From positions 630,638 through 694,637 of the forward strand of contig JAYKAV010000666.1 of assembly GCA_035582835.1 (NCBI GenBank): a stretch of DNA of 64,000 nucleotides, written 5' to 3'. This stretch comes from Phoebastria nigripes. Taxonomy: Eukaryota > Chordata > Aves > Procellariiformes > Diomedeidae. Below the pieces are notes generated by a model. The model searched no databases, was not told the origin of the DNA, and saw only the letters and a program-made list of their open reading frames with translations. Position 1 is the first letter of the stretch; each line of letters starts with the position of its first letter. Below, piece after piece: positions 21,578 to 34,028 of the stretch. Both the position numbers and the translations under genes were made by a program.

Positions 21578-24500
21578 CCTGACCGTATCTCTAATCCTTT
21601 GGCTGTAGCAAGAATAGTGTTTTACAACTCTATTAGGAGGAGACTGGGAGAGCTGTTCAGGCTAACAGTGCCAGTCCTTATCTTCTTAAGCAGAGGCAAA
21701 AGTCAGTAACTTGCTGTGTTAGGATTTCGTCAACATAGCCTAAGTCTTCAATTAGTTCAGCATGCAAGTTCTATGAGAGAAGAGGTTTTCATAGAAGAGG
21801 AAATTTTTGAGGAATTGTTGAAGGAGTATAATGAGACAGTTTTGTGAATTTTCATATGCAGAGCTTCCCAAACCTAAGAAGAGAAAGCAAGAAATAGATT
21901 TCACAAATAGAGAGTAAGTATGCTGCTGTTTAAGAGGTGATATATAAAGTGACGTTAAATTGCAAGGACCTTGAAAATTAAGAGATATGGTTTGTGTTTG
22001 CTTCGGTAGTAAAAAATGGGATAATAGAAGGGCAGAGGAGGGTTGGTGTTCTTGACCAAAGCACTGGGGTAGGAAAATAATCTTTGCAATAATGTTTAGA
22101 ATATGCCTGGATTTATCAAGGCGATAAAGAAAAAGACTGCAGAGAAATAATTCAGGTCTTGACAAGGGAAGCATAAAATATATGGACTGAGGAGAAAAGT
22201 TACCTATTAGGAGTGTTCTAAGGGAAGAAGTATTGCTTTCTTCTTAATTTTTATGATGCTGTTTAACTTCTGAGAAATGAACTGTCACAATCTGAGTTTG
22301 CAGTGTCTAAGTGCTAGTGTTACACTATTATGAGCTATCATATTATCTCTTTAATTAAATCTCCTTGTATCCGTTATCATAGCCAGTATTATGAAAGTCA
22401 CAGATCTGTTGAGGGGTTTTTGATGCTTCTTCCACTTCTTGTTTTGGTTCCTTGGTTTGACTATCAGCTTTCAGCTGCTGAGTTCTGTGCAAGAATACTG
22501 CGACTACCCTGACTGTTAATGTAAATTTGATTGGGGTCTTATCTGATTTAGAAGTACAGTTTTCATGAAGAATGTTTTCACAAACACACAACAACCAATG
22601 TCAGCTAGATCTGTGTGTCCTGGTAGCCATAACATAAATGAGTCATAAAAAGCAAGTGACATAAATAAGCAATGTAGTTGATTTGCTTCTCGATTGGACT
22701 ATAAATAATACTTGAAGTGTATGATTTCAGAGCCCTGTGCAGCAAACAATGTAAGAACTAGTAGGAATATCAGACTTAGCCCTGAAGAATTCTGGTGATA
22801 TGTATACCGCTGCCTATACCAAATGGCAGAGGATAGCATTATCAAGCTGAAGTTCACCATGGGCATAGACTCTAAGGTATTCTAATTTAACATGGTGAAT
22901 CAGCCTTTTCTTCTAGGTTTCTGCCTTTAGAGGAGCTGTGTTTTGACGGTAGGCAGTTTCCATGTAGTCATTCACTCTCTTCGGTAGTCTGCGTGGATGC
23001 TTCCATGCTCAGCTTTGTCTGAAACTTAGATGAAGCCAGAAAGTTGTCTAGAGTGTGAATCAGTTGTGTCATTCCATGTTGCAGTGGGTAGGAGCAGATA
23101 AATCATTACAGGTTCTTTTGGGTGCAAAGTTTTCTATACTCTATATAGTTTTTCCTCTAATCTGTAGAGCATAAATGTAGCGAGAGGAAATAATAGAGTA
23201 AGAAATTAAAGGGATCTGAGATGACAAGGCTAAACACTTGTTGGGGTATGGAAGAAAAGAGAAAGGAAAAAAATACGGGGTTCAATGATTTATAGTTAAG
23301 ANGTGAGGACAGAAGAAAACACTACACAGAGGAGGAAGGTGAGGACATAGGTAACAACCAATTCAAGGCTTCAATCAACATGATTAACTATATACCAGGT
23401 TTTTAATTCATTCTTTTCTAACAGTGTCAAGGACAGGTTTTGGATCACCCTTGCCTAGCAGAAAGGTAGTGATTGTAATTCACTGAAGACAAGGTGGGTA
23501 GTATTTTTAACCACAATGCCATACAGCCATAATATTTGAGAACAGTTGTTCTGCTCAGATATCTTGGTTTATCTAGTAAATTTGTCTAGATTTGTCAGAT
23601 CTTTAGAAAAAACAAAGTGCTGTCTCAGTGGTTTTAAATTAATTTGTTCTTGCAACTGGGATTTAACAGTTCCTTTGAAGTAATTATTATTTTAGTACAA
23701 ATGTATATGAGATCCTACCTGTCAATGAGTACTTGGGGAATCCTCAGTATGCAGATCACTGACCTGATAAACTGTAACAGCTCCATGGGAGTTGTTATGG
23801 TCTGTCGCATCAATGAGTATTTAGGGACTCTTTAATATGTGGATTATTAGGACAGTAAAAACGTCTGCAGCCCATTGTGTCAGTGCAGCTGTTCCACATG
23901 AGCATTAAGATATTAAACAGCCTTACAGAATGTTGTAGAAAAGTAGTTGACTAAGCTTATATAGTAGCCATGATTTTACATTAAACAAGTGGTCTTTTTT
24001 AACATTTTCCCAAAATAAGAAATTTAGGCACTAATCCTTATACTGAACTTGTTGAGTTTTGAGATTGCATTTATAAAAATTGCCATTTTTCAATTACACA
24101 TTGAGTGAACAAAAAATTCCCAGGTTGAATTCTGTGCTGATTCCTTCCCTACTTTTTTGTCTGCAGTTTAGGAAGTAAACAACAAAAGTAACAGACATTC
24201 TCCCATCTAGAAATGTCTATCCAAAGAATAGGCCAGGGATAAATTATCACATAAATAATCCAATTTTTTGAGTAGTTTTCTAAGATAAAGCAAATTTGCT
24301 ACCTAACGTGATCAGATCCATATATGAAGTTGGATTCTTCATATTGATCTCCCAAGTATCAGAGATTTGGGTTAGATTTTGTCTTGATTTTTTTTCTTTG
24401 AATTTTCTTTTATAAATGAAGAGTGATGACTGACTTCCTTAAAATAAGATTCTGGTCATATGGGCATGACTAAAAATGGTGTTAGAACTTTTTGTAACCT

Positions 24501-26643
24501 GGTATTGAAATGCAAAATTTGAAGTGTTTAAAGTAGTTGTGTGAGAAATTTATACAGGAAAATACTCATGATATTCACAAAGTCTTGTTTTATCATCTTG
24601 TATGCAGCTTCAGCCTGTGTGCATCTTCGTCCAGTCAGATCGCCAAACTTTATTTATTTGAAGCATTCTTATAGGCTGTACTTGCTACTGTAGTTAAAAA
24701 TAATTTTCCTTTTTTTGGAGCAGTGTTGGAACTGGTTTCAGACACTGTTCAAGATGCTGGAATATAGTAAATTTTATATTACTTAGGAATAGTTCGGCTT
24801 TTCTTGTTTCACTCAAATTCCTTGGTCCAGAGAGGCCAAAAGGTGTAGCTTCATTTTTAAATGCTGCACCAAGGAAATTAGTTTCGCAGGTCAGACGGAC
24901 TCCTTGTCAGGATGTACGAGTATTAGTATTAATATTCCAGGTTTGTATCAGTCACTGTTTTAAATTAAGCAGAAGTTTAGCTGCTTCAGTGTTTTAATGT
25001 AATATTGCTAACTTTTGTTACAATTTCCTATGCGTAAGAAGAAATACATAATAAGGTAATATAGATGCCAAAAGTACAAGTGTGTAATGAATAGTATTAA
25101 AGTAGAATGTAAGTCCAAAGTCCTTCATGTTTAGAGCTATTGCAAATTTTGCCTAGATTTTTTCCCTAGATAATTAATATGAGAAAATCCCTAGTACTGA
25201 ACTTAAGGGGAAGATTTTTAAATGGTGTTTACTTTCATGTGTATTTACATCTAAAGGGATGTTGTATAGATGAAGCATGAAATTGCAGGTTTTGATGTCA
25301 GAATTTTAAACATGATTTTTCCATTTGTCAAAACCTAAAATAAAAATGCAGTTTTCAAGTACATGGCCTAAAACTGCTGAAAAGCTGTCTGGTTTGTAGT
25401 GGTCCCTTTACCACTCCATATCTGTCACAGGGGAAAGTGTGGAAACATGAGGAGTACACATTTATGCTCGTACTATTAGAAGAAACCCACTATAAACATC
25501 CTCAAGGAGTCTGTAAATCTTTCCCCAGTGTTCAAAACACATCTTAAGCTTAATGTTTTAAGTGAACAAGAGAGAGAGAAAAATAGTGTATCTTACTTAG
25601 AATACTTTTAAAAACAAAATCTGATTCCATCTCTTGTCATTCTTTGTAGTCATCCAGAATAGTTCAATCTATTTTCCAGTCATAACACCTAAATAATTAT
25701 GCAACTGCAGGTTTAGTTTTATAACTGACAACAGTGGCTGGATTTGTGAGCTTTTTTCCCAGTTTGCTAATAAATTAAATTTGAATTTTGCCCTTTCTGA
25801 ATTCAGATTTGAAAAAGCTGAAGATGTAGTGGTAGCATTTTAAGCACTGAATGCTAATTTCTGCCTCTTAAACTGAGGCAAGCTGTGAAAAGCAAAGACT
25901 TATTAGGAGGAGCTGTCAGCATAAGTTTGCACCTTTGATATACACTGAAGTTCTCAAGGTTTCTGAAATTACATTTCTTATTTGAAAAAATATTCCATTA
26001 TATCTATTACTAATACTCTTAGAAAAATAACGTATCATGGTAACTGTATGCCAAATCAAAAAAATAGATTGAAAGTAAGAACAATAAAATATTAATAAAA
26101 CTAACAAGTTACGGTGACTGCTAGAATGATATGAAGTGATCACATTAAGCAAATTATCAAGATAAAAAATGAACAATCTGTATAAAGTATAGAAAAATGT
26201 TTAATTTCATTAAGCACTCCAGATTCAGAACTTTTCCAGAGTCAGTTTACGATTAGAAGTTTGTGATGGACTTGATATTTAAATTAAAATTACTTATGTT
26301 TGTGTTGTTATCTCAATGCCAGTTATAAAATTTACTTAGCATAGGTTAATTGATAATCACAATGAAATTCATACAAAAATATATTTCTAAAATGTACATA
26401 AGGCCTGCATCTTCTTATTGCAGAAGTACAAAGTTATAAATTGAAAGAAATATGGAGATGGCTTCACATCGTGCTTCTGCTTTCATGGGTGGTTGTTAAT
26501 CTATGTATTCTCTACCAATGTTCTGAAGAAGCACTTACTGAAGAAATTGTTGAGAAATTTTGAATGATGGCTTTCATGATCCCTTCAAAAACTGGGAAAA
26601 GAGTNTGTTAAATCAACTATACACTTATAACATGTATGTTACT

Positions 26644-26680
26644 TATATATACACACACACATATTTACATACATATATGT
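26644..26680. repeat. TA/CA compound microsatellite
   Basis: A compound tract of ta, ca and imperfect catata units. It may be length-polymorphic; nothing suggests function. Confidence 0.8.
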
Positions 26681-29600
26681 AACACACTCTTGGCTCCTTT
26701 TTAAGAAAGTGGGAAAAAGTCCTGTAAAATTTATTGTGATATTGCAGAGGGAAAAGGTTTATGGTTTTTTTTTCATTCTCCTTCTACCCTTTAGGCTCTC
26801 CATTTTCCTCCTAGACGATTTTCCTTATCACCTTTGAAATCCTTCGTCTTTCATTCCCACTTCCCGTTTTTCTATACCTTTTCTCCTGTCCTTATGAGGT
26901 TTTTGTTCTCAACTTTTCTTTTCTCTTACATGAAAATATGTAGTAAAATTTGAATTAATATGTACAACTGTATTGCCTGCAAAAAAAATTTCCGTGCTTT
27001 AAGGAAAGTACAAAAATGAAAATAAAACTTTTAAAAGAAATGTGCTATAACATCACGAATAAGCATATGTTCAATTCAGTGGAACAGAAAACCTAGACTA
27101 TGTTTTTGTAGTTTGCTATATTTTTAAAAAGATTTAAGAAGTAGTTTTGTTTCTAATTGGAATTACTTATTTCAGTTTAGGAATCTGGGCCTCAGTTTCA
27201 CTGTTCTATCAAACACCAAACATACAGATCCCGCAAATATCAAATTACAGCCAGAACCTGTAAATTCAAAGTTCCAAAGCTCGTCCTATGAAAATTTATC
27301 TATTGCAAAATGGGAAATAACAGTTAAGAAAACAAGTTCATATGTGNCATATAGGAGATGTTAATAAATTATTTTATATGTGATTATCCATTAAAGCATA
27401 CTGATTCTATAAATGTGGCACAAAAGATTGTTTTACGTTTTTACTCAGATCATTTATAATCAAAATAGAGAATAAAACCAGATGTGTGAAGTCATTATTT
27501 GTAACAGCACCGAAAACAGCAAATGTTTCAGGACATACATGCAAGTTATTTTTGTCAACATTATACCACATATGAATAATTCATTACTGAAATACTGCTA
27601 TTATTTATAAAGAAATAGCCATCTGTAGTATCATACTTGATATTCCATAATCCTACAAATACTGACACCAATGAGCAATGTTTTACATGTCACTAACTCA
27701 GCAGGACTGTTCTCATGTTAAAGAATAATAGTTCTAATTTAGAAAGCTTTTGGAGGCTAATCAACAACTTCTTCAGGTCTGAATTCAGGATATTTAGAGT
27801 AAAAGTAACATCAATTTGTTATATCTGCCAGGTGCCAATGATTGCTGTCACTTGTTTTACCCAAGAAACTAGAAAGAATGAGGACATTTTCCATCACTGG
27901 AGATGTTAAAATAGCATATTAACATTTGTGATCACTTCTATTTTGATTTTCAGTCTTTAAGATGTTAGAGTTCTTTCGGGTTTTATCAAAATATTAGAGG
28001 TAAATTTTAATAAGAAGAGATATGATCAAATTTTTACTGTGATTAAAAAAAGGTACAAAATAGTCAAGCAAAATTGTCTTACGGCATGAGGGTTATAGAA
28101 ATACCTATTTATTTCACCAGTTTGTTCATAAGTTGATAGCAGTTATAGTCAGGTTGCTTTCTGGTAAAATCAGCTTCTAAAAATGCAAAACTGACTTACC
28201 TTTATATACTAAGCCCTAAGATTTGTCAGCTTTGTCTTTCTACTGACTCCAGACAGTCTTCAAGACCCGAAGGAATAGACAGTGATGGGCAAGAGTCAGC
28301 ATCATTAGANCTGTATAGCCATGGACCAGTCTTGGACTCTAGTTACTAGTTACAGTTAACTGAAGCTGCATGGTACACTTGCCTTAGCAAATAATGGTGA
28401 GAGTGTTGTTTCAGTTGATGCTGTTAGATGGCCATTCCCTGTCATGTTTAATGCCTTACATAATCTAGCTTACAGGTAGCCAGGCCATTACTAGGTATTG
28501 ATCCAAAAGAAAAGGCAGAAATACCTTGGCCACCTGCCATGGAAAATGCTATTTTGGCTACTGCTGTCTCAAGCAAGTCCAGCAGGATTGCATAGATGAA
28601 TGTAGCCAGTTTTCGATGAGAGTACTGATAGCTTTGTTTGGGGTTGAAGTGACAATATTTTCCAGTTTAAGTGGATTTTCTCTTTAAATGTAATAATTTT
28701 GGTTACTTTTCTGTTGGACTTTTAATTAGCCTGTACCCAGAATCTGTACCATGTGAGAGACTGTACTAGTATTCATAGAGACTGAGGTTTATGGCTCTCT
28801 ACACATTCATGTTATGTTATGTCATGTGGTCTCATGTAAATGCAGAGCTGCAACATGGAGTTGCAACTCCACGTGTTATCACAAATTCCAAGCAAGTTTG
28901 CAGAACTTAATCTCACAAGCTCACTACTATTGTTTGGTCTTTGCCCTTGGAAAGGAGGAAGAAATATTCATTGCAACTGAAGATGGTCTTCCGCTCACCT
29001 CAGTAGTAAGGGGGACAGCATATACAGGCATGGTCGTTATCTTACCCTCACTTTCTTTACATTTCCTTTAACCCTGGTAATGATTTTGACTTCTGATGCC
29101 CGCGATGAAATGGTCATTTTGCACATTGCAGGTTTCAAAAATAGACTAGATCAGATCTAATGAATTTGAATAGTGTCAATTACTACTGAAAGATTTCTTC
29201 ATTGCCNCTTCCAGATACTTGCCCACTTTGCCTTAATTTAGCTTTCATGCTGATTTATCATTAGGTGGTTATCACAAAACATATCTTTCAATTAACTTTC
29301 CAGTTTTTAAGGTCTGTATTTGACAAATTATCATGATGATAACACATTGTCAGTCAACTTCCTTAATGCATATACTGTTTCAGAATAACATGCACAAATA
29401 ACATCAGTAAAAGTGCTCCTCTGACTGTTCTGGTTATGTGCATACAAGCTATATGGGCTGACAGATGATAGTATCCATGGGGTGTTTGTAGCAGAATTCA
29501 GAAATGCACGTGTGAGCCCTGCCCCCTCCAAATACTGTGTACACTTTCATAGAAGGGGATATTATGTATATCCTTTCCGTACTTCTTATATACCGCATAG

Positions 29601-32600
29601 CTGAGACAGAGAGACAGCTCTTTCTGTAAATATCTTCCAGGTTAACCTGCTTTCTTTTGGTGGCAGCTTTTTTCATTGCCTCAGAGATCTGTGACAGTCT
29701 TCCTCCTCTTCTTTCCCATCCATCTTCTTTCTACCTTAGCTTTGATCACTGGGTATTTTTTCCCTAGAAAGTCCAGGGGATCTTCGTTTGAGACCACCAC
29801 ATGGCTTCTTTCTGTATGGTAGGGAGCAAGCTTTATGGTAACAATGAAGCCAATTCCTGTCCAACAAGGGACTCTTGGACCCTCCTCTAAATTAATGATG
29901 CTTTGTGAGAAATACTGCTCGAAGCTCCCATAATGCAAATGTTCATGGGGACAGGAATTCAAAGGAGAAAAAGAAGATCCTTGCACTGTAACTGTTTCTT
30001 GGGTTTTATTGTCAAATATATATTCACATTTTCAGGGATTTTGGAGTTGAGAGAAATTAAAAGGAGAGGGTACTGCTTTTATGGCTTCTGCATAGCATGC
30101 AGTGACAACAGCATTTATATGTGGTGTTATGACTAAGGGTAAAATCTCTCTAGATAACATTTGTCTAGGTTATCATAGAGTGAAGTATGATNGATAACAC
30201 ACTTTGGTGAATAAACCATTACAGGTAATTAATCTTTCTTTCTTCTCTTTGCCAAATACTGTGCAACATAGCTTTTAAAAACATTGAGAGATGTTTCTAC
30301 TGNGAAATGAAAACTGTTAAACAGATTATGAGCTAGGTAACAAATTTGTCATCCTCACACGGATACGTGATACATACGCTATTCTGTAAAACAGCAAAAC
30401 TACCATTTATGCAAAAAAGGTGAAACAGCCTTTACGTGAGTTGAAGTTGCAGATCAGAGGTCTTGGAGTCATTTGTGATTTCATCTATGTGAAAGCCTTA
30501 ACATTTGAAATTAAGTCCAAATATGAACCTATTATTTGATCACTGTACTTCACCAATGAATGTTGCTCTAGTAAAGCAAGATGACAAAATACCTAAATAA
30601 TGTGTGTATTTCAAAATGCCTTCATTTCTGTTTATGTATGTACAAAAATATATTTGTGTAATGTGTAATAAGGATTTTAATAAATGCTTGAAAATGGATT
30701 TCTTAATATGCTCATTATGTTTCTGAGCCTGCTAATTCTTTAAGGAAATGAAGAAAAAATAATGAAATGATGTTACACAGGTACTTAATTTTTTTTATCT
30801 CTGNTACTACTCTGGTAATTAATGTCTGGTTTATGCAAACTAGACGATATCTCTTACTGGACACATTACTGTCAAGAAAATATTACTTGCCTTAATTATC
30901 AGTAATGAAGCAGGGATAAGCTGCTCACTTAGATATAATATATCTAATGACCTTTTCAGCTAGAGGTTGTGATGAAAGGTATCAGTTTCACAAATTATGC
31001 CTCATTCAGTTTCTGGCCTTTGTCTAGATTAATGTTTTGAGGATGAGTTTTAAAGTCAGACATAAATTGTTTGGTGTTTAAAATTGATTTAGTGTCTTGC
31101 TTTTAGTACATCATTTTCTCTCCTATAAATTACACNAAGCCTCATTTTTATCTTCATGTTTTATTATGAAAGTCAATAGTTAAGTCTAGTCTTGTCTTAT
31201 TAACTACTGCTGTATATTTTGACAATAGTAACTGGTAGAGGAAAGCTTAAAAAAGCATTTTAATGTGAAGGTATATCATGATTTTTAAAAAGCTTGTCTT
31301 TAGTTATGTTTATTTTTAAAAACTTTTTGGTCAAAGTTTTTCTTTCCTAATTCTTAACATATAAACCAATTTAAAAAACATAATATTTCCTAACTGTTAT
31401 TCTAGTTAATATTAGGACTNAAATGGGTAAAGTTAGCCACTTTCTACTTTTTCCTTACTCTGTGCTCTACAATATGATCATCTCCAAAGTATCTGATTAA
31501 TTTTATAACTCGGATAGTTTTTATGTACAGTGAATATGTGCAGGAAGTGTTTCTCCATGTCCTTAATGACTCAGGTCCCAATGGACTTCCACTGATGTAG
31601 TCTATTTGGTGAGCAGTTTGAGTCCATGACCTAGATGCAATTCAGATTTTTTCGGCTGATTCAGCAGTGACATCAAGAATGAATCTAACAGTCCATTTAC
31701 TCTGAAGGAAGAAACAGTGTAGTGAAGTTTAGTAAATTTTAAAATTCCAATGTACATCAGTACCTTTTAGAAAATAAGTTCTATTTTGTTCTCCTCTTGT
31801 GACTAATTCTGTAAGAATTCAATGATATTGTGGTGTTTGTACATCCAGCATACTTGGTTTCTGGCAGTTGGATGTAATTTAGGAAAGAGTCTGTAATAAG
31901 GATCAGTTACATCTGTACTGATACATGAAAGGAAGATGTAGCATGGTCATACATCAGCTCAATGTGCTACATATTTACCATTTAGAATTGTGGTTGATCT
32001 GCACAGAATAAGCAATATGTCCGTGGATCAATTTAAGCAGTAAGCATCAACTTTCATTCCTACAGCCAGCATTTTAGTTGGTTCCAGTATAGTCTATTGA
32101 GCTCTCATAACTAAACCCATGATAGTAGTTGGGATGGATGTTCCTTAGGTCTCAGCTCAGGTGTGAAACCATTCTTCAGTCTTCTGACATACAGGAGTGG
32201 AGGTGACAGAGTCTTTAAAGACTTCAGATTTCTAATTCCCTTGGAGGAGTTAAACTTCTAGCCTGTGTCTGTGTTGAACAGGATGTTGAGATAACTACAT
32301 CTTACCTTCCTCATGGTAAAACTCTCACACTGTCCTGTTCTCAGCCTGCCTCTGTGTCCTTAATACCACCAGGGAGTCAGAAAACATTGGNTTTTATCAG
32401 AAGTCTCTTCAGTTTGACTTGACAGAAATAAACCTATCAATAATACAGGCAATTGCTCAGATCCACAGTGTGATTTCGAACAAAATAAACCCCACAGACC
32501 TCAGGCTAAACTGAGAGGAGGGAGGACAAAGCAAATTGTTCTTTAGAAAGCCTGGGAGATATTAAATTAATTGGTGTAGCAGGAATTAATCAGCTGATCC

Positions 32601-32916
32601 TGATTCTACTTGCCTCAACCAAAGAAAAGATTAAGGGCCTGATGCAGAAGCAAGCAGCCCTGTTCTTGCCACAAATGCATTTTTTAAGATAGCTCATTCC
32701 CCAGCCTGGACTGTGTGCAATCTCCTGCTATTTAGTCGAGATTCCACTGCTTTTCAGCATGGAGCAAAGAAGTATTTCCACATTTCATAGTGTTGATTCC
32801 AGAGGTTTTGACAAACTGTTTGCCACCCTTTTCACAGGAAAGAGGAAATACGATGAGTGCCCAGCCAAGGAATATGCTACTCTTTTTCCTTGTCATAATA
32901 ATATAATGTAAGTGTG

Positions 32917-33105
32917 TGTCGTGGTTTAACCCTGGCAGGACCTAAACACCACGCAGCCGCTCGCTCACCCCCCCACTCCGGTGGGATGGGGGAGAGAATC
33001 NTGAGGGCACGAGTAGGAAAACTCGCGGGTTGAGATAAAAATGGTTTAATAATTGAAATAAAACAAAGTAGAACAGTAATAGTAACAGTGATAACAACAA
33101 CAACA
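32917..33105. mobile_element. Endogenous-retrovirus LTR, one end, truncated by the assembly gap
   Basis: From tgtcgtggtttaaccc the sequence changes abruptly to a GC-rich, CpG-containing block (cagccgctcgctcaccccc, then a ggtgggatgggggagag stretch), followed by an actcgcgggttgagat segment and an A-rich 'taataattgaaataaaac' part, then caacaacaaca into the Ns. I recall this terminus and block order as an LTR family common in neoavian genomes; I do not assert a library name. The TG start matches LTR ends, but because LTR ends are inverted I cannot fix the strand. The other end, any internal gag-pol region and the target duplication are hidden in the gap, so a solo LTR and a longer provirus cannot be distinguished. 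No retroviral protein is visible. Confidence 0.85.
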
Positions 33106-34000
33106 NNNNNNNNNNNNNNNNNNNNNNNNNNNNNNNNNNNNNNNNNNNNNNNNNNNNNNNNNNNNNNNNNNNNNNNNNNNNNNNNNNNNNNNNNNNNNNN
33201 NNNNNNNNNNNNNNNNNNNNNNNNNNNNNNNNNNNNNNNNNNNNNNNNNNNNNNNNNNNNNNNNNNNNNNNNNNNNNNNNNNNNNNNNNNNNNNNNNNNN
33301 NNNNNNNNNNNNNNNNNNNNNNNNNNNNNNNNNNNNNNNNNNNNNNNNNNNNNNNNNNNNNNNNNNNNNNNNNNNNNNNNNNNNNNNNNNNNNNNNNNNN
33401 NNNNNNNNNNNNNNNNNNNNNNNNNNNNNNNNNNNNNNNNNNNNNNNNNNNNNNNNNNNNNNNNNNNNNNNNNNNNNNNNNNNNNNNNNNNNNNNNNNNN
33501 NNNNNNNNNNNNNNNNNNNNNNNNNNNNNNNNNNNNNNNNNNNNNNNNNNNNNNNNNNNNNNNNNNNNNNNNNNNNNNNNNNNNNNNNNNNNNNNNNNNN
33601 NNNNNNNNNNNNNNNNNNNNNNNNNNNNNNNNNNNNNNNNNNNNNNNNNNNNNNNNNNNNNNNNNNNNNNNNNNNNNNNNNNNNNNNNNNNNNNNNNNNN
33701 NNNNNNNNNNNNNNNNNNNNNNNNNNNNNNNNNNNNNNNNNNNNNNNNNNNNNNNNNNNNNNNNNNNNNNNNNNNNNNNNNNNNNNNNNNNNNNNNNNNN
33801 NNNNNNNNNNNNNNNNNNNNNNNNNNNNNNNNNNNNNNNNNNNNNNNNNNNNNNNNNNNNNNNNNNNNNNNNNNNNNNNNNNNNNNNNNNNNNNNNNNNN
33901 NNNNNNNNNNNNNNNNNNNNNNNNNNNNNNNNNNNNNNNNNNNNNNNNNNNNNNNNNNNNNNNNNNNNNNNNNNNNNNNNNNNNNNNNNNNNNNNNNNNN
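33106..34000. other. Assembly gap (895 N)
   Basis: An unbroken run of N. Long apparent open frames across it on both strands are artefacts of undetermined bases. The gap begins inside the LTR and ends at an A-rich edge, so repeat content is the probable cause of the assembly break. Whether 895 is a measured or an estimated size cannot be told. Confidence 0.99.
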
Positions 34001-34028
34001 AAAAAAAAAAAAACAAAAAAACAAAAAC
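34001..34028. repeat. A-rich edge of the assembly gap
   Basis: The first resolved bases after the gap are 13 A, then caaaaaaacaaaaac. It could be a simple A-rich repeat, the tail of an element hidden in the gap, or low-quality homopolymer sequence. No LTR end (…CA) or matching flank of the 32917 boundary is recognisable just after it. Confidence 0.75.

Larger units (their letters stand above)
19561..32916. other. AT-rich non-coding stretch, no gene recognised
   Basis: About 13 kb without a recognisable exon, RNA gene or dispersed repeat. The largest openings are 22174-21752 (minus, 140 codons, low-complexity hydrophobic translation) and 29986-29681 (minus, 101 codons); neither resembles a known family. 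CA/TA microsatellites occur at 21554 and 26644. The last few hundred bases before the LTR (about 32480-32700) are less AT-rich. Isolated Ns continue at roughly one per kilobase. Confidence 0.6.

Noticed and set aside
21752..22174. 140-codon minus-strand ORF
   Set aside because: Leucine/phenylalanine/serine-rich translation typical of chance frames in A/T-biased DNA; no domain, no splice context that I could support.
29681..29986. 101-codon minus-strand ORF with mixed composition
   Set aside because: I do not recognise it and see no supporting exon structure; too short to call from length alone.
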